A stretch of DNA of 64,000 nucleotides from Erigeron canadensis. Lineage: Eukaryota; Streptophyta; Magnoliopsida; Asterales; Asteraceae. This document shows positions 24,744 through 37,220 of this stretch, piece after piece. A model generated the notes under the pieces. It saw only the letters and a program-made list of their open reading frames with translations, ran no database searches and was not told where the DNA came from. Within the stretch, counting starts at the first letter, position 1; each line of letters begins with the position of its first letter. The position numbers and the translations under genes were made by a program. The stretch is from contig NC_057764.1 of assembly GCF_010389155.1 (NCBI RefSeq), forward strand, positions 6,014,001 through 6,078,000, in the 5' to 3' direction.

Positions 24744-27700
24744 ATGGAGGTTATGCAAGAAATGATGGAAAGGCTAAGATCAATTGTGGGTCCAGAGAGT
24801 TGGGATTACTGTGTGCTTTGGAAACCAAGTAAAGATCAAAGGTAAGTTTATTACATATATAAAATATATATGCACACACCTATATATGTTAAATTGTTAA
24901 CTAATCTTGTTTAAATGTGAAATATGATGTGATATAGGGAGATTGAATGGGTAGATTGCTGTTGTTCTGGGGGCTCAAGGCAGCATGGAAATGGTGGAGA
25001 TAATGATCATCATCAAGAAGATCAGCAAGTATTGTTTCAATGCAAGGATGTGGTTTTTCATCACCCAACTACTAATGCTTGCCATCTTCTTTCTCTTTTA
25101 CCCTCTTCCATGCCTTTTGACTCTGGGTAAGTGTTAGCTGCCTTTTATATTCTAACACACATACAATAACAAAAATACCTAATCTCGTCAAAGGCGAGGT
25201 ATGATGTACTGATGTACACAGTCATACCTCTATACGAGGGTAGAAATACTTATTCTGGTTCGTTTAACATACATGTATAGTAACAATATTTGATCTTGCA
25301 TACTTATGCATAACCAAAACAAATGTATATGAAAATATGTACGTAGCTACTTTGTGCATCATTAATTAATTGTATATAACTATCTACAACAATTTTTGAT
25401 CTTGCATACTTATTTATCTCTGTGCAATGTAGGAAGATACTTAAGCTTTCGTCACAATGTACATTTATAATCTCGATCTATAAAATGTTTTAGATTTATG
25501 AACTGTGACGAAATCACAAAAATGTGGTGTGTCTATACATGTAGGAAAATTGTTCGTATATAAACTTTAAAAGTATAAATATAAATTTAAGTTGTACTAC
25601 GGATGATATATGACCCCTCATGTCAAATACCACTTGTTACCCCGGATACAACTTTCGAAAAATTTACACTTAATGCGGAGTTACTATTTTCCAATCTTAA
25701 TTAATCCTTTTATTATTGGACTAGCCAAATGTCTCCCGGGTGCGACGGTGAAATGGTGGGGTGATAGGTCATAAAGTGTGTTAGGTCATACTCGATCATA
25801 GGGGTGATAGATCATAGGGGTGATCAGTAATGGAGTGATTTACCTGACGGGCTCCGCCCTCAGATTTAAAAGTTCGTTGAAAGTATCTCGAATGACCTCT
25901 CTAATGAAAGAACATGAAGTTTTAAAAACACCCATATAACTTATATAATTTATCGATCTATAGTTTTTGAGATAAAAGATTATGGATGGATTAGAGGAAT
26001 AAAATGATTTATAAAGGAGAAAAAAAAATGAGTGGTTGAGATTTGGAGAGAGAAGGAAAAATGAGTGAGTGAAAGGGATGCATGTTGTAAATAATTTCAT
26101 TAAAGGTATAGTTATATTAAGTGAAGATATTTAAACTGATAAATAAATTAGAGGTATTTTAGTCCCGCTCAACTAATTAAAGCTGAAAATAATAGAGAGA
26201 GTAAATATTTTATAATATAGTATAGATATAGATATAAGTAATCTAAAGTAGAAGTAGTTAAAAATAATATAGGGAGTATATGACTTCCTAATTTATTTTT
26301 ATTTAAAAAAAAAAAACTTATTATTAAAGGGCAAGTATATATAATGGCGTGCAATTTATCCATAAATCCTGCATATTTTGAAAAAATGATGTTATGTTTG
26401 AGTAATTATATATACATTTAGACTTTTTAACTTAATTTTATAACTTTGATTCTGCTAAGCATATATATATTACTACTTCAGAATATATGGACAGACCATG
26501 ATATCTAACCAACCAAGATGGATAAACTTTTCCAATAGCTCCAATTCAGATTTTTCAGAGGTAATGTGTTACCTATTATGAATTCTTGTATCCGAATTAC
26601 TAATAATCTATAGTAATTAGTGCATGACTATATATACTAACTGCCTCATCTTACTTTCACTTGTTGGCCAGGAAAATCTTGGGACCAAAGCTTTGATCCC
26701 TGTTCCAATTGGTCTTGTGGAACTCTTTGTATCTAAACAAGTAAAGTTTCTCTTCAGAAGCCATAAAATGCATATAAGCTCGACTTAATTATTAATATTA
26801 TCGATCATAGACAGATAATAATGGGCTAGTTTTAAAATGATAATCGCGAAATCTAGATATGATGTTCTTGTTGTATGTGTGTAGATATCTGAAGATCAAA
26901 GCATTGTGGATTTTGTGACCACGGCGTTTAACATGTCATTAGAACAACTGCCGATGATGAACGCAAACAATAATGTGGAGTCGAGTTTCTCAGTGAACAT
27001 GGACAACTTAGATGATGGAGAATCAAAAGATTACATAGCTCAAGTACTTGATGATGAAAAAGATCCAACTAACCATTTCCAACCACCGATTTCTCCTGCA
27101 ACCATGCTAGAAAATCTGAACCTCTCGCCCCACAATATGTCTGATAACCATTTGCATCCGATGAACTTTTTACAACAGTTTAACTATGGTGAAAATAGAA
27201 ACACCAAGAACATGTTCTTGGAAAGCACGAGTGAGCCTATGCCCATGATGATGAATCATGATGATCCATTTGATCCCAATTCTGAGGAGAATGTTGGATT
27301 TGATCATGAAATTGATATGGCGTTGCAAGGGCAGATGATGGGCGAAAAGGGGCATCTCATGGAGCAGTTAGAGAACGCTCCAAAGAAGCAAGGGAATGAG
27401 ATAAACCGTTCAGACTCTGTATCCGATTGTAGTGATCAAAATGATGATGAAGATGATCCTAAATGTAGAAGGAGAAATGGAAAACCACAATCTAAGAACC
27501 TAATGGCAGAGCGTAAAAGAAGAAAGAAGCTCAATGATCGGCTCTACACTCTTCGTTCTTTAGTGCCAAAAATCACCAAGGTATGCTCAAGACTTGTATG
27601 TCAATTCAATTTGAATTTGTAGTTAAAAGTCAATATTTACTAATGTTGGATCATTTGGATTTTCCTATCCTGTAGTTGGATAGGGCGTCGATTCTCAAGG

Positions 27701-28607
27701 ATGCCATTGAGTATGTGATGGAGCTGAAAAGGCAAGTGGAAGATCTCCAAAATGAGCTAGAAGAGAACTCGGATGACGAGGGTACAACAAACAACCAAAG
27801 CACCATAGTTGAACAAGAAGTGATGCACGGAAATGGGAGCAATGCTAAGCGTAGATATAACCACAGCCATGGGATGTTCATGAACGGGCCTCAGTTAGAA
27901 GCATATTCGGGTGTCGGTAACATTGAAGTCTCTAAACATAACCAAGACACTGAAGGTGCTAATGAAAAAGGCCAGCAAATGGAGGTAGTACTCACCTTTC
28001 TTGACCCAAATCATCTATAAAACTTCTCTGTAATTTCTCTGTCCTTGTGTGTGTAGCCACAAGTTGAAGTGTCGCCGTTAAATGGAAATGAATTCTTCGT
28101 GAAAGTATTCTGCGAGCACAAACCAGGAGGATTCGTGAGGTTAATGGAGGCATTCAACGCTCTAGGCCTTGAAGTGACAAATGTCAATGTTACTAGCTTC
28201 AGATGTTTGGTTTTGAATGTCTTTAAAGTTGAGGTGAATCTAAAAACATCATTCTATTTACTCTCCTGCTTTACCATACTATATAGGACCTACAGAACAA
28301 AATGCAGGTTTCCACACCTTTATCATGTTGTTTTTTGGTGTAACAGAGGAAAGATAGCGAAATGGTGCAAGCTGACCATCTTAGGGAGTCGCTGCTTGAG
28401 ATAACACGAAATCCATCAAAGGGGTGGCCGGAATCATCTACGAAGGCATCAGAGAATGGGCATGGCATGCTGGATCACCACCACCACAACCATAACCACC
28501 GTCACAATCATAACCACAATCACCACAACAACCACCATTCTCACCTCCATAACCAGCAGCCGAACCCTCAGTACAACTACAATGCTATTTATCAGGTCCT
28601 TAATTAA
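24744..28607 (+). CDS. AMS: bHLH transcription factor, ABORTED MICROSPORES-like
   Basis: Eight exons: 24744-24841, 24938-25126, 26482-26560, 26672-26740, 26885-27580, 27676-27984, 28057-28233, 28347-28607. All introns are GT-AG and the total is 1878 nt (625 aa). The N-terminal bHLH-MYC_N domain (about aa 10-150) has [33 protein letters not shown] and [13 protein letters not shown]. The bHLH (about aa 348-405) has [20 protein letters not shown] then [14 protein letters not shown], with the E and R residues used for E-box contact. The C-terminal ACT-like domain has [20 protein letters not shown]. Domain order, the SDCSDQ-x-DDEDDPK acidic segment and the His-rich tail match Arabidopsis AMS (bHLH21), a nuclear regulator of tapetum development and pollen-wall genes. 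Intron 2 (1355 bp) carries a Helitron-like insert. The gene looks intact; orthology is by pattern, not alignment. Confidence 0.93.
25721..26226 (-). mobile_element. Non-autonomous Helitron-like element in AMS intron 2
   Basis: On the minus strand it begins TCTATACTATATTATAAAA and ends with a GC-rich hairpin-like block then GGCTAG followed by T, the Helitron TC...CTRR-T pattern. It is 506 bp and non-coding. Its interior (ACGGGCTCCGCCCT, TCTCTAATGAAAGA, TTTTTGAGATAAAAGATT on the plus strand) matches the copy at 30890-31357. Confidence 0.65.
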
Positions 28608-28991
28608 GCACAAGTGTTTGTGTTTTTAGCTTCTAAGTTTTTAGCATAATATAAAAGAAATGATATGATGTAGCCTCTAAGAACAACGTGTTGTCTTGAT
28701 TTCTAATAATAATTTGCACTTTCTGCTGCTATTTTTAGTAATTACTAGCCATCCCATTCAAGTCAACATTCTTCTTTTATCATAGAGATTTCAAGGAATG
28801 ACAGAGAGTGACCCATTATATTTGTCACTTCCATACAAAACAACCCTCATACTTGTAAACACGATTTTATATTTTTTGGCAAAGAGAAGCTTTTGCCTAC
28901 ACAAGTATGTGAAACAATTTTTCATTGTCAAGAATTTGTAAAACCGTTATATCGAGATTTGACACTTCCGGATTAAACCATTCCACCTAAA
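28608..28991. other. AMS 3' flank
   Basis: Probable 3' UTR and downstream DNA. AATATAAAAG near 28648 and AATAATAATT near 28705 could act in polyadenylation, but no strong AATAAA was seen. Confidence 0.4.
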
Positions 28992-29095
28992 ACTGGAAGT
29001 GTCAATTCTGGTTTCATCGTATGTAGCAACTGAGACAAAAGGTTTAATTTAGTTCCAGTTCTAACATAGATGAAACCAGAATTGACACTTCCGGT
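28992..29095. repeat. Inverted repeat, about 33-bp arms
   Basis: Arms at 28992-29024 (ACTGGAAGTGTCAATTCTGG...) and 29064-29095 (...CCAGAATTGACACTTCCGGT) pair with few mismatches around a 39-nt loop. Related GACACTTCCGG and CCGGAATTGTCAATTCCGG words flank it at about 28960 and 29113, so this looks like the centre of a small palindromic MITE. Confidence 0.7.
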
Positions 29096-29150
29096 TTTTA
29101 GTATAATGTCTGAATCCGGAATTGTCAATTCCGGATATACCAGGTGTAGG

Positions 29151-30889
29151 AAATTTTTAGCAACAGAAATTTGTTTGACCGATTGCAAAAATGCTTGTTT
29201 TACCAAAATTATCTTGTAAACGCTCAAAAAGGTGGAAAAAAAACTAGCATTTGTTTTAACTAAACATTAACAAAGTAAAAATGATTGCTATGTAAATAGG
29301 TGACAATTAGGTCTGACGGTTGAAGAAGCAAAATCCCCATACCCCCTTTCTCTTGCCCAACCTGTACATGTACCCGTCTTGCCCTACCTTTCTATCTCGC
29401 CCGTATTCACCCTACTAGTACACAGATGCTCCTTCATGTTGAATCCTTTGCGAAAAAATTGTTTTCGATTTCTAGGGTGGGAAAGTCACAATCGTTGTTT
29501 AGTAAAAAGAAGTGGCCTCTAATGCTTAAATGAGCTTGCATGTTTTTCTATATCTTCTAAGGAAGTAAAAAAAGTCAATATACATATCATAACGTGGCTT
29601 TTTTCACTCATCCTCATGAGTCATGATTTTACCACCATCAGCGTTGATCACCTAGTGACAAAATTTGATGCCTTTTTGTACTATCGAACTTTCTGTTTGA
29701 TTGCCATTTTGAACATTTTAACTAGCAATTCGTGTTCATGAAAGTTAAAAGACGCAAAAGGACGGCAGTTGGAGAATCAAAATCCTGTCTACATAAACAT
29801 GAAATTGTTATCTAAATGGACAAGAGCCAATCATCACTTCAATAATGAGAAAGTGTTGGGTTCAAGTCCCATTTAACAAAAAAGTTAGGGATCTATATTG
29901 ACCACGAGATTTTCTCTCACCTATGGTGGGTTTACTCATTTGGGTGGCCTTCAACGTAGAGAATGGAGACGATCAGGTGGGTAGTGGTCTGTCAATGATC
30001 CAAGTGTAAAAAATATATCAAATGGAAAAGAAACATATTCATATGCACCTAAATCTTTTAAAGGTTAACACATTATTTAACCCACAAAAATAGGTTTGGA
30101 GCTATAACAAAAAGACCGATTCGCAAATGTTCTAATAACTTCAAATGTCATATTTTTTAGTCTCAAAGTGGGATTGATGCCGACAATCGAATGATTAAGA
30201 ATAAGCCAATATGTTTCTGTTGGTAACGGCCAAAACAAGTCAGGGTCAAAATGGGCCAGTGATAAGAAACTAACGGGCCCGCAAAATAAAGAGAGTAACA
30301 CAGTAATTAACAAGTAACACCACAACTTAATATCCTCTCACCTTGGTTGTAGAGACACTGTCCATTTTGCCTATATGACTCCGGATTACATTTGCGTAAG
30401 ACGTTTTATACATTATGTTGTGAATATATAGACATGTTTACCAACCATGTATTAGTTGTTTCACTATCATAGAGATTTCTAGCAATATACTAGACTACAA
30501 TTGTTATGTATAGCTGAAAACAAATCCATTACAGTTGTGCTTTTAAACTGTATGTTTGCTAGTTGACAAGTTGTTTCAATAGATAAGTTGATTGCCGATT
30601 TAGTTGCCCGTAACTCCGTAAGTGTTGTGTTTATCCCTTCAGTGAATGTTATTTTGTAGGAACAAGTGGCTTGGTAGGCAAGGTTGAAGATAGGGTCGAC
30701 AAAAACACTATAAAGGATTAACGTGGGTTTACACTTGCAAATGGTTTTAGCAAGTGTATCTTTTGCATCCCCGTTACAATACCTCAAAGTTTTGATAGTA
30801 AAGGTTTTTATGGTGGTAAATAAATATACAGGTTTTTGATTAGAAAAAAATAATTGGTTGTGGGTTTTACAGGGAGGTTTTTGTAATGA
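29151..30889. other. Intergenic, nothing firm
   Basis: A 139-codon frame on the minus strand (30479-30898) has no recognised domain and runs into the adjacent Helitron end. At about 29850 GGGTTCAAGTCCCA resembles a tRNA-type B box, but no matching A box or tail was found. Confidence 0.4.
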
Positions 30890-31357
30890 CCAGAGCAAGT
30901 ACCCGCGCGTTGCGGCGGTGAGATGGTGGGGTGATACCTAGGTCATAAAGTATGATAGGTTATAGGAGTTGATATGTCATAGAGTATGATAGTCAAATGT
31001 CTTAGCCGTACGGGCTCCGCCCTCGGATTAAAAAATTTATCGAAAGTATATCGAATGACATCTCTAATGAAAGAGCATGATATTTTAATAACACCCATAC
31101 AATTTTTATAATTTATCGATGTACGGTTTTTGAGATAAAAGATTTTGAATGAATTGGAGGAATAAATAATTTATGGCAGAGAGAGAAAAAAGATGCTTGG
31201 TTGAAATTTGAGGAGAGAGAAATAATATTATAGTTATTTTAGATAAATATAGAATAAATAGGAGAAGCATTTTAGGGAAGTATTTAAAATCAATATTGAA
31301 AATTTCAAGTTCAATGTTGAAAATCTAAGGAAAATCTGCTTTATAATATAGTATAGA
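30890..31357 (-). mobile_element. Non-autonomous Helitron-like element
   Basis: On the minus strand it starts TCTATACTATATTATAAAG, preceded by A. It ends CCGCCGCAACGCGCGGG plus a short spacer and CTCTGG then T. Same family as the element in AMS intron 2, with shared internal blocks. Non-coding. Confidence 0.65.
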
Positions 31358-31449
31358 TATTTGGTATATAGCCATATAGGTATGTATTTTTGAATACATA
31401 TAGGTATTTTATACTGGGTTGTTATCATTTGAAAATTAAAATTTTTGTG

Positions 31450-31685
31450 AAAAAATATATTGTGATTTGAATTTAACACAATGTGTTTTTTAAAAATTTA
31501 ATGTGTTTTTAAAAACTCATTGTGTTAAGTTTATATTACAGTGTGTTTGAACAATTTTTTTATTTTCACACGCTATAAAAAAACATTGTGATTTAAACTT
31601 AACACAATGTGTTTTTAAATGTGTTTTTATAAAACACAATTAAAACACATTGTGTCAAATTTAAATCACAGTGCGTTTTCGTTAG
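31450..31685. repeat. Cluster of CACATTGTG / CACAATGTG inverted repeats
   Basis: ATTGTGATTTRAAYTTAACACAATGTG and its complement alternate several times, so the region can fold into several hairpins. No coding or known family. Confidence 0.6.
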
Positions 31686-32606
31686 TTTTTTAAAAAAAAA
31701 TTGGTTTTCGAATGACATTTCACATTTTATACCAGTAAATCAAATTGGTAACTTCGATGATTTCCAAAGTTATGTTTCCTCCATCCCAAAAACTTCAACG
31801 TCTTCTCATCATCTGGAATGCTTGGCTTTGTCCCACAAAGGAATCAGTGTCAGAATTTATTTTATTTTTCTTCATTTTAGTGGCTTTGAGTATTGCGAAG
31901 GAATCTTTGAATTTAATGTATCGACATTCAACAAGTAGTAAAGAAAATTAACATCAGTTGTTTATGTTTTAACATTTTTTTCGATCTGAAAAAACGTATT
32001 CGTTTTTCTGTTTGAATAGATTACTCTCATGCTTGAACCAAGTAATAGCTTCGTTTTTCTGTTTATTCGATGACCACACCTGAGTGACAATGGAGGTGCG
32101 GAAAGTGAGGTTGCACCACATGTTAAAGATGCAGGCCGTGGTGGATATATTTTGTTTGGTAAAACTGATTCTAGAAGAGATGTGGGTGGCTTGGAATTTT
32201 CTTCGGACAGTCCGGGAACTAAAAGTTTGCATAAGAACAAACCCAATTCATTTATTCTAAGGACGAAAATGCTAAGAGACAAGAAAACACTTTTTGTTTT
32301 TCATTTTTTGTTTTTCAAACAAAAATAAAAAAAAAAAAAAAGAAAAAGTGATCAAATCATGTTTTTCAAAAAAGTTTTTCAAGAAAACAGAAAAACATGA
32401 AAACATTTTTTTTATTGTTTTCTACTTTTCATTTTCCTATTTTCTAAAATTTAAAACCTTAATTATATTAACTCTTACCTAAAGTCATTGCCCATCTCAT
32501 TGCCCGTCTCCGTCAAGGCGTAAACTCATCACCCCAACCTCTGTCACCCATCGTCCCCAGCCCATCCCCAACCTCCTACTTGAAAAAGGATAAACATGTT
32601 TTCTAA
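31686..32606. other. Intergenic, nothing recognised
   Basis: Overlapping frames near 31745-32282 on both strands show no family likeness. A poly-A run lies at about 32327-32341. Confidence 0.4.
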
Positions 32607-33686
32607 GAGGGTTGGCAACCCACCACTCAAACATTTTTTCACCACTCACTTCTAACAAATCATCTTATGCCACCTCAATTCCACCACTCACTCACCACAT
32701 CCAAATTTTGTTGGCATCCGAACACTCAATTCACTACTCATTTTACAATTTTCATTTTATTTAAACATTAAATTTTCATTAAATTAAAAACATTACATAA
32801 TAAATCAAAATAAAACATACATAATACTTAAAAAACATTACGAAAACATTACATGACAAATAAAAACACAACTAACATAGTAAATTTAAAATACATAAAT
32901 ACTAAGCATCGGAATAGTCTGAGTCAACATTCTATCACCATCGTTACGATGAATGTAACGGTATGGTTCGGGTGACCCGACAACGTTGCCAGGTGGAGGA
33001 GATACGTACTCCTCCCCCGGGTCAGAGTAGTAAGGTACATCCTCACCATTACCGACACTGCCTTGCCAGTACTCCCCGTGGCCTAGCGTGGTGGTCAAAG
33101 TCGAAGAGGCGGTGGTAAGCTGACAAATAACTTGATTCAGCCAATCCATATTCTGACGAAGATACGCGAGATACTCACTTTCATTGCGATTAAGAACCCG
33201 ATTGGGAGCCGTCAACTGGTTGATCTGGGCTTGGTAAGCCGCCTTGTTTTCAGACACGCTCTGAATGACGTTGTTTACTGCAGTGCGGTGTCTGGAGTCT
33301 TAATTTAGGTGGACTTGGATCGACATTTTAACATCACGAAGATTAATTGGAGTGTTAGCCATGGAAGAAGGTAGATTGTGGTAAAATGAGATTTATATTT
33401 AGTAGTAGTAGAAAGTATTTGAAAGAGTTGTGTGTGTAAATATGTAGTAGTAGTATATATAGGAAAGTGAAAAGATAAAAAAAGAAAAAAAAAAAGAAAA
33501 AAGGCAAACGGCTACTACATTTTCGAAATCCGACTGTTGCATGTATCGATTCCAGGACCTTGTGAGTGGTGGAACGTGTGGTGTGACCACTCAAACTCAC
33601 CCCGCCACGCGTGGAGCGTTGGCGGCGATGTTCCGTCATGGCGCCGCGGCTATAATGCATCCACCATCCATCCATTGCCAACCCCC
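32607..33686 (-). mobile_element. PIF/Harbinger-type element with a non-transposase ORF
   Basis: Ends GAGGGTTGGCAA and TTGCCAACCCCC are inverted, and both are flanked by TAA (32604-32606 and 33687-33689), the usual PIF/Harbinger target duplication. Length 1080 bp. It carries one ORF on the minus strand and no transposase, so it would depend on another element. Confidence 0.65.
32886..33362 (-). pseudogene. ORF of unknown function inside the Harbinger-type element
   Basis: From ATG at 33362 the frame begins MANTPINLRDVKMSIQVHL and hits a TAA about 20 codons in. The same frame then continues without stops to 32886 (159 codons in all). The middle is rich in Gln/Asn/Leu and could form a helix (NKAAYQAQINQL, NRNESEYLAYLRQNMDWL). 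The end is Gly/Pro-rich. No catalytic motif. A TATA-like TATATATAGG lies upstream on the minus strand near 33455. Function unknown. Confidence 0.45.
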
Positions 33687-35278
33687 TAATATGGAAAAGG
33701 AAAATGAAAATAATATTTTTTTAATTTTGAACGTATTTTTAAAATTTTCATTTGTTTTCCAAAAATAAAAAATTCCTCCCACTTTCTAAAAAATTAGAAA
33801 TGAAAAAGTTAAAAAATATTTTTCACAACTAAACAAGCCCTGGTAAGTTTAAAGAAAATGTAAAACGTGTTTTGCCAAAGCCACCTCTATGGTGAGGTGA
33901 GGTATGAAGAAGTCAAGAAACCCACATTTTCTTATTTATCCCCAGACTAATCCTCCAGGCCCAAACGAACATTTTAATCATTCTCATTCTGATTCCTCTA
34001 TTCCTACTGTCCAAACACACACGAGAATGTGCTCACCAATGATATCCTAGTATCCTATCCATGCATCCTACCGACTCACACTGATGGAAGTCTTCAGATT
34101 TGGTAGACACAAAATAAATTGTTATAAAAAAAGATAATCCTCAGAGGCACATTGCTTCTTTGTTCCAACAAGATCATCTATAATGAAATCGTCATTCCTA
34201 TCCTAGTCCGGATGTTGGAACCTGACAACAGCTTGTTTCTCAAATGTTATTACAGGTTACAATGCTTTGTACGCTAGAACAGGTATAGGGAAAAACAGGG
34301 AAAGCTGGTACATATATTTAACACTAAGTTACATCTGCAGCTTATTTCATAAGATTAATTTGATCAAACCCGAAGGATTGAAAACATCATGTTTCCTACA
34401 ATGACAGTTCATACATACGGTACAGTAAAGTACTTCCCGCAATAGAACATAACCTTACAGCCCGAGTTCTTATAGAGTTATAGTAGTAATGATCAAATCC
34501 CATATAGATTATCTATGCAACCATCGTACACTACAAGGCACTGTAAAGTCTAACACAGACTAGGGACGACCATCAAGCTATAGAATCATCATCAAAACCA
34601 CTTCAAAAATATGAGTGCTGGCCGCTGGGCTGGTGGCATGCTCAAAATTAATAACTTCAAACCAAACCAACTAAGAAATTCACGCGTCATGTTTAATCGA
34701 AATCAAAATGATGTATAAATGTATCACAGGACCATGAATTACAACTTACGTTAAAACTAAAACTATAGTGAATTAGGAGCTCACAAAGAAAGATAACCAA
34801 GACAACTAAAGTGAACCATATATACAAGCAATGATCCTCGGAAAATATATCTATCTATCATATTAATATAGCACCTTTCAAACCCGATTCAAAGTCATTC
34901 TTCCACAATCAACATTTCAATAGTTCAACAGTTACCCAAAGATAGAAAGACTACTTTCAGAAGACCAAAGTGCAAATCAAACCCTCGACCTTTATTTCCA
35001 ATCAACATAGAATGCAACATATACTCATCGTACATCAAACAACAACAAAAACATACGAAACCACAAAATCTAACATCACTAACTTGTTCATAACACAAAA
35101 GAGTCATTAATTAAGCATAAAACCAACAAAAACAAAGGATCACCTTTGATTTCCTAACAACAACAAATTCACAATTCACTAACAACTCTTTCCAATAACC
35201 ATTATTATTATGATATTATCATCATTACCATCATAACATAAGTAAATTATTATAAGAACCAAAAAAAAAAAAACATAA
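33687..35278. other. Intergenic and probable 3' UTR of the DUF1279 gene
   Basis: No gene recognised. The part nearest 35278 is presumably the minus-strand gene's 3' UTR, but no clear poly(A) signal decides its extent. Confidence 0.4.
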
Positions 35279-35704
35279 TCATACAGAGGTTTTAATAATC
35301 TGTCGCCTAGCCAAAAACCTAGCAATAGGAGGAGTAAGAGCAATCGTAATCGGCACACGAACCGGAAACAAAGCCTTATTACACAAAACAGCAAGCGCCA
35401 ACGCGCCGCCGCTTGAAGCGGCTAGCTCGGCTGTTCGGTTTCTTTCTTTTGGTGGCTCATTCACTTTTATTTCATTATTATTATTATTATTAATATCATT
35501 ATCTTTAGGGCCAGCCATACCTACTTTATCAAGAACAGATTCAAGTTGTTTAAATCGAACCTTTTCTAAAGCTGATTCAACGTCCACGTTGTTCTTGATG
35601 GCGACGTATAGACCGGCGATGCTGGCGGCTGAGACTGAGAAATGGACGCCGAGTGCGACTTTTCCGTATTTCTTTAAAAGTTCACGGAATCTGCCGCCTG
35701 CCAT
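35279..35704 (-). CDS. DUF1279 / FAM210-like small membrane protein
   Basis: One exon, 141 aa from ATG at 35704. The start MAGGRFRELLKKYGKVALGV is preferred over an upstream in-frame extension (to 35806) because plant family members begin at this MAxGRFR position. A hydrophobic stretch (VHFSVSAASIAGLYVAI, about aa 19-35) and a second near the C-terminus (ALALAVLCNKALFPVRVPITIAL) fit the two halves of DUF1279. Between them lies a variable acidic linker with six Asn in a row from an AAT repeat. Animal FAM210 proteins are mitochondrial; the plant role is not established. The gene looks intact. Confidence 0.85.
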   Translation of the reverse strand: MAGGRFRELLKKYGKVALGVHFSVSAASIAGLYVAIKNNVDVESALEKVRFKQLESVLDKVGMAGPKDNDINNNNNNEIKVNEPPKERNRTAELAASSGGALALAVLCNKALFPVRVPITIALTPPIARFLARRQIIKTSV

Positions 35705-36396
35705 TTTTTTTCTTGTGATTTGATTTTTTGATTGAAACTTTGAGAGGGGTTTTTGATGGATTAGGGTTTTAGATTTTGTCTGAAAATGTGAAAGGAGAAA
35801 AGTCAATCGGTCGTTTAAGTGTTTTACCGGCGGCGGCTAATCTGGGCCTTTTTCTTGTATTGTTATTGGGCTTGACGGGTTATATTTAACATAGCAGTTA
35901 GCCTATATGGTAAAAGTAAGTTTCTTGAAGAGAAATCCAATGTATAATCTTAATCTTTAAGAATATTTAAGATAGTTTAAATCTAAAAGTAATATTTATA
36001 AATAAAATAAAAATTCGAACATTGACTCGGTATACGACATCAGGGAAACCTTACCGTATATTAGTGAACCCAAAGTTTTGTCATCCCTAAGGATCGAACT
36101 CAAGACCTTAAGCTTGGGTAAACCAGGAGTGCTCTGACCTCTTTAACATTTACGTGTTGAAAGTTTCTTTTATTTTTTTTTCAAAACTAACTCTTTAGAG
36201 AATCGGGTGCTATAAACCCAACCTAAGACCATCAAAATTGTACATTATTAAACCCAGTTGCAAAATGCAATGAGCCAAATAACGCTAAAAAAATATTACA
36301 TTAGGGTGTGTTGTGTGGACAATGTGCTAGTTATATTAGATGGATGATACTAAATTTTTCTGACTAAAAGTTCACTTCAAAATGTTATAGAAAGTA
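35705..36396. other. Upstream flank of the DUF1279 gene
   Basis: Holds the minus-strand promoter. Around 36085-36105 GGATCGAACTCAAGACC is the complement of a tRNA-like B box and may be a decayed SINE. Nothing else recognised. Confidence 0.4.
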
Positions 36397-37220
36397 GGGG
36401 TGTTCATGGTCCGGTTTTAACTAAATCTCAGACCAAACCAGAATTCGCGGTTTCAACTTATTTCAATCCAAACCGGACCAGGTGTATTGTCAAACCAGAC
36501 CAAACAAAACCATGTAAGCCGGTCTGGTTTGACCGGTTCAACGGTTTCGTTATTTTTTTTTTCATTTTTATCCCCAAATAATTTTATGCATATATATTCC
36601 GTATATATATATATTTTTTTCTTTTATTACTCAAATAAATATCACGAACACTATGATCTTAATATTATTAATAAAAACACTAATAAAGTTACAATTATAT
36701 TGTGTTTTATACTCACAAAATAAGAAATATTAAAAGTGATGAAGGACTCGAGTCTTATAATTTTGATCTATGAGTGGAAAATAATAGAGTAATGAAGATG
36801 AAAAAAATAAAAGGATAAACTAAAAATAGGAAAGAATGAAAGAAAAAGTATATTTATATAATATAAATAAATGTTTATTAGAATATCTTATAATTGTCTA
36901 CCAAATTTTTTTTTATAATATATCTGAACTAAAATACCTGATAATATATTGCGCATAATACTAAAATATGTAAGTAGAATATTTTCGGTAAAAGTTGATA
37001 AATATGTGAAGTAAATATATTATATATATACATATATGTCTTTTGGTCCGGTCCGGTTTTTGACGGTTTACGTTTTGCTTAAACCGTAACCGGACCAAGG
37101 AACCTGGTTTTTCAAAAATTAAAACGTCAGACCAGGCTTTAACAACTCAATCCGACCAAACCAATCCAAGTACCCCGGTTTGGTCCGGTTTTAACGGTCT
37201 GACGGTTTGATGAACACCCT
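36397..37220. mobile_element. DNA transposon remnant with GGGGTGTTCA ends (hAT-like)
   Basis: Left end GGGGTGTTCATGGTCCGG is matched by TGAACACCC at the right, and GTCCGGTTTTAA-type words pair near both ends. About 820 bp, AT-rich, non-coding inside. The GGGGTGTTCA end is common in plant hAT-like MITEs. No exact 8-bp duplication was found, so the superfamily is tentative. Confidence 0.5.

Noticed and set aside
30479..30898. 139-codon minus-strand frame with several Cys, faintly like an invertase/pectin-methylesterase inhibitor
   Set aside because: No consistent Cys pattern or signal peptide, and its start overlaps a Helitron end.
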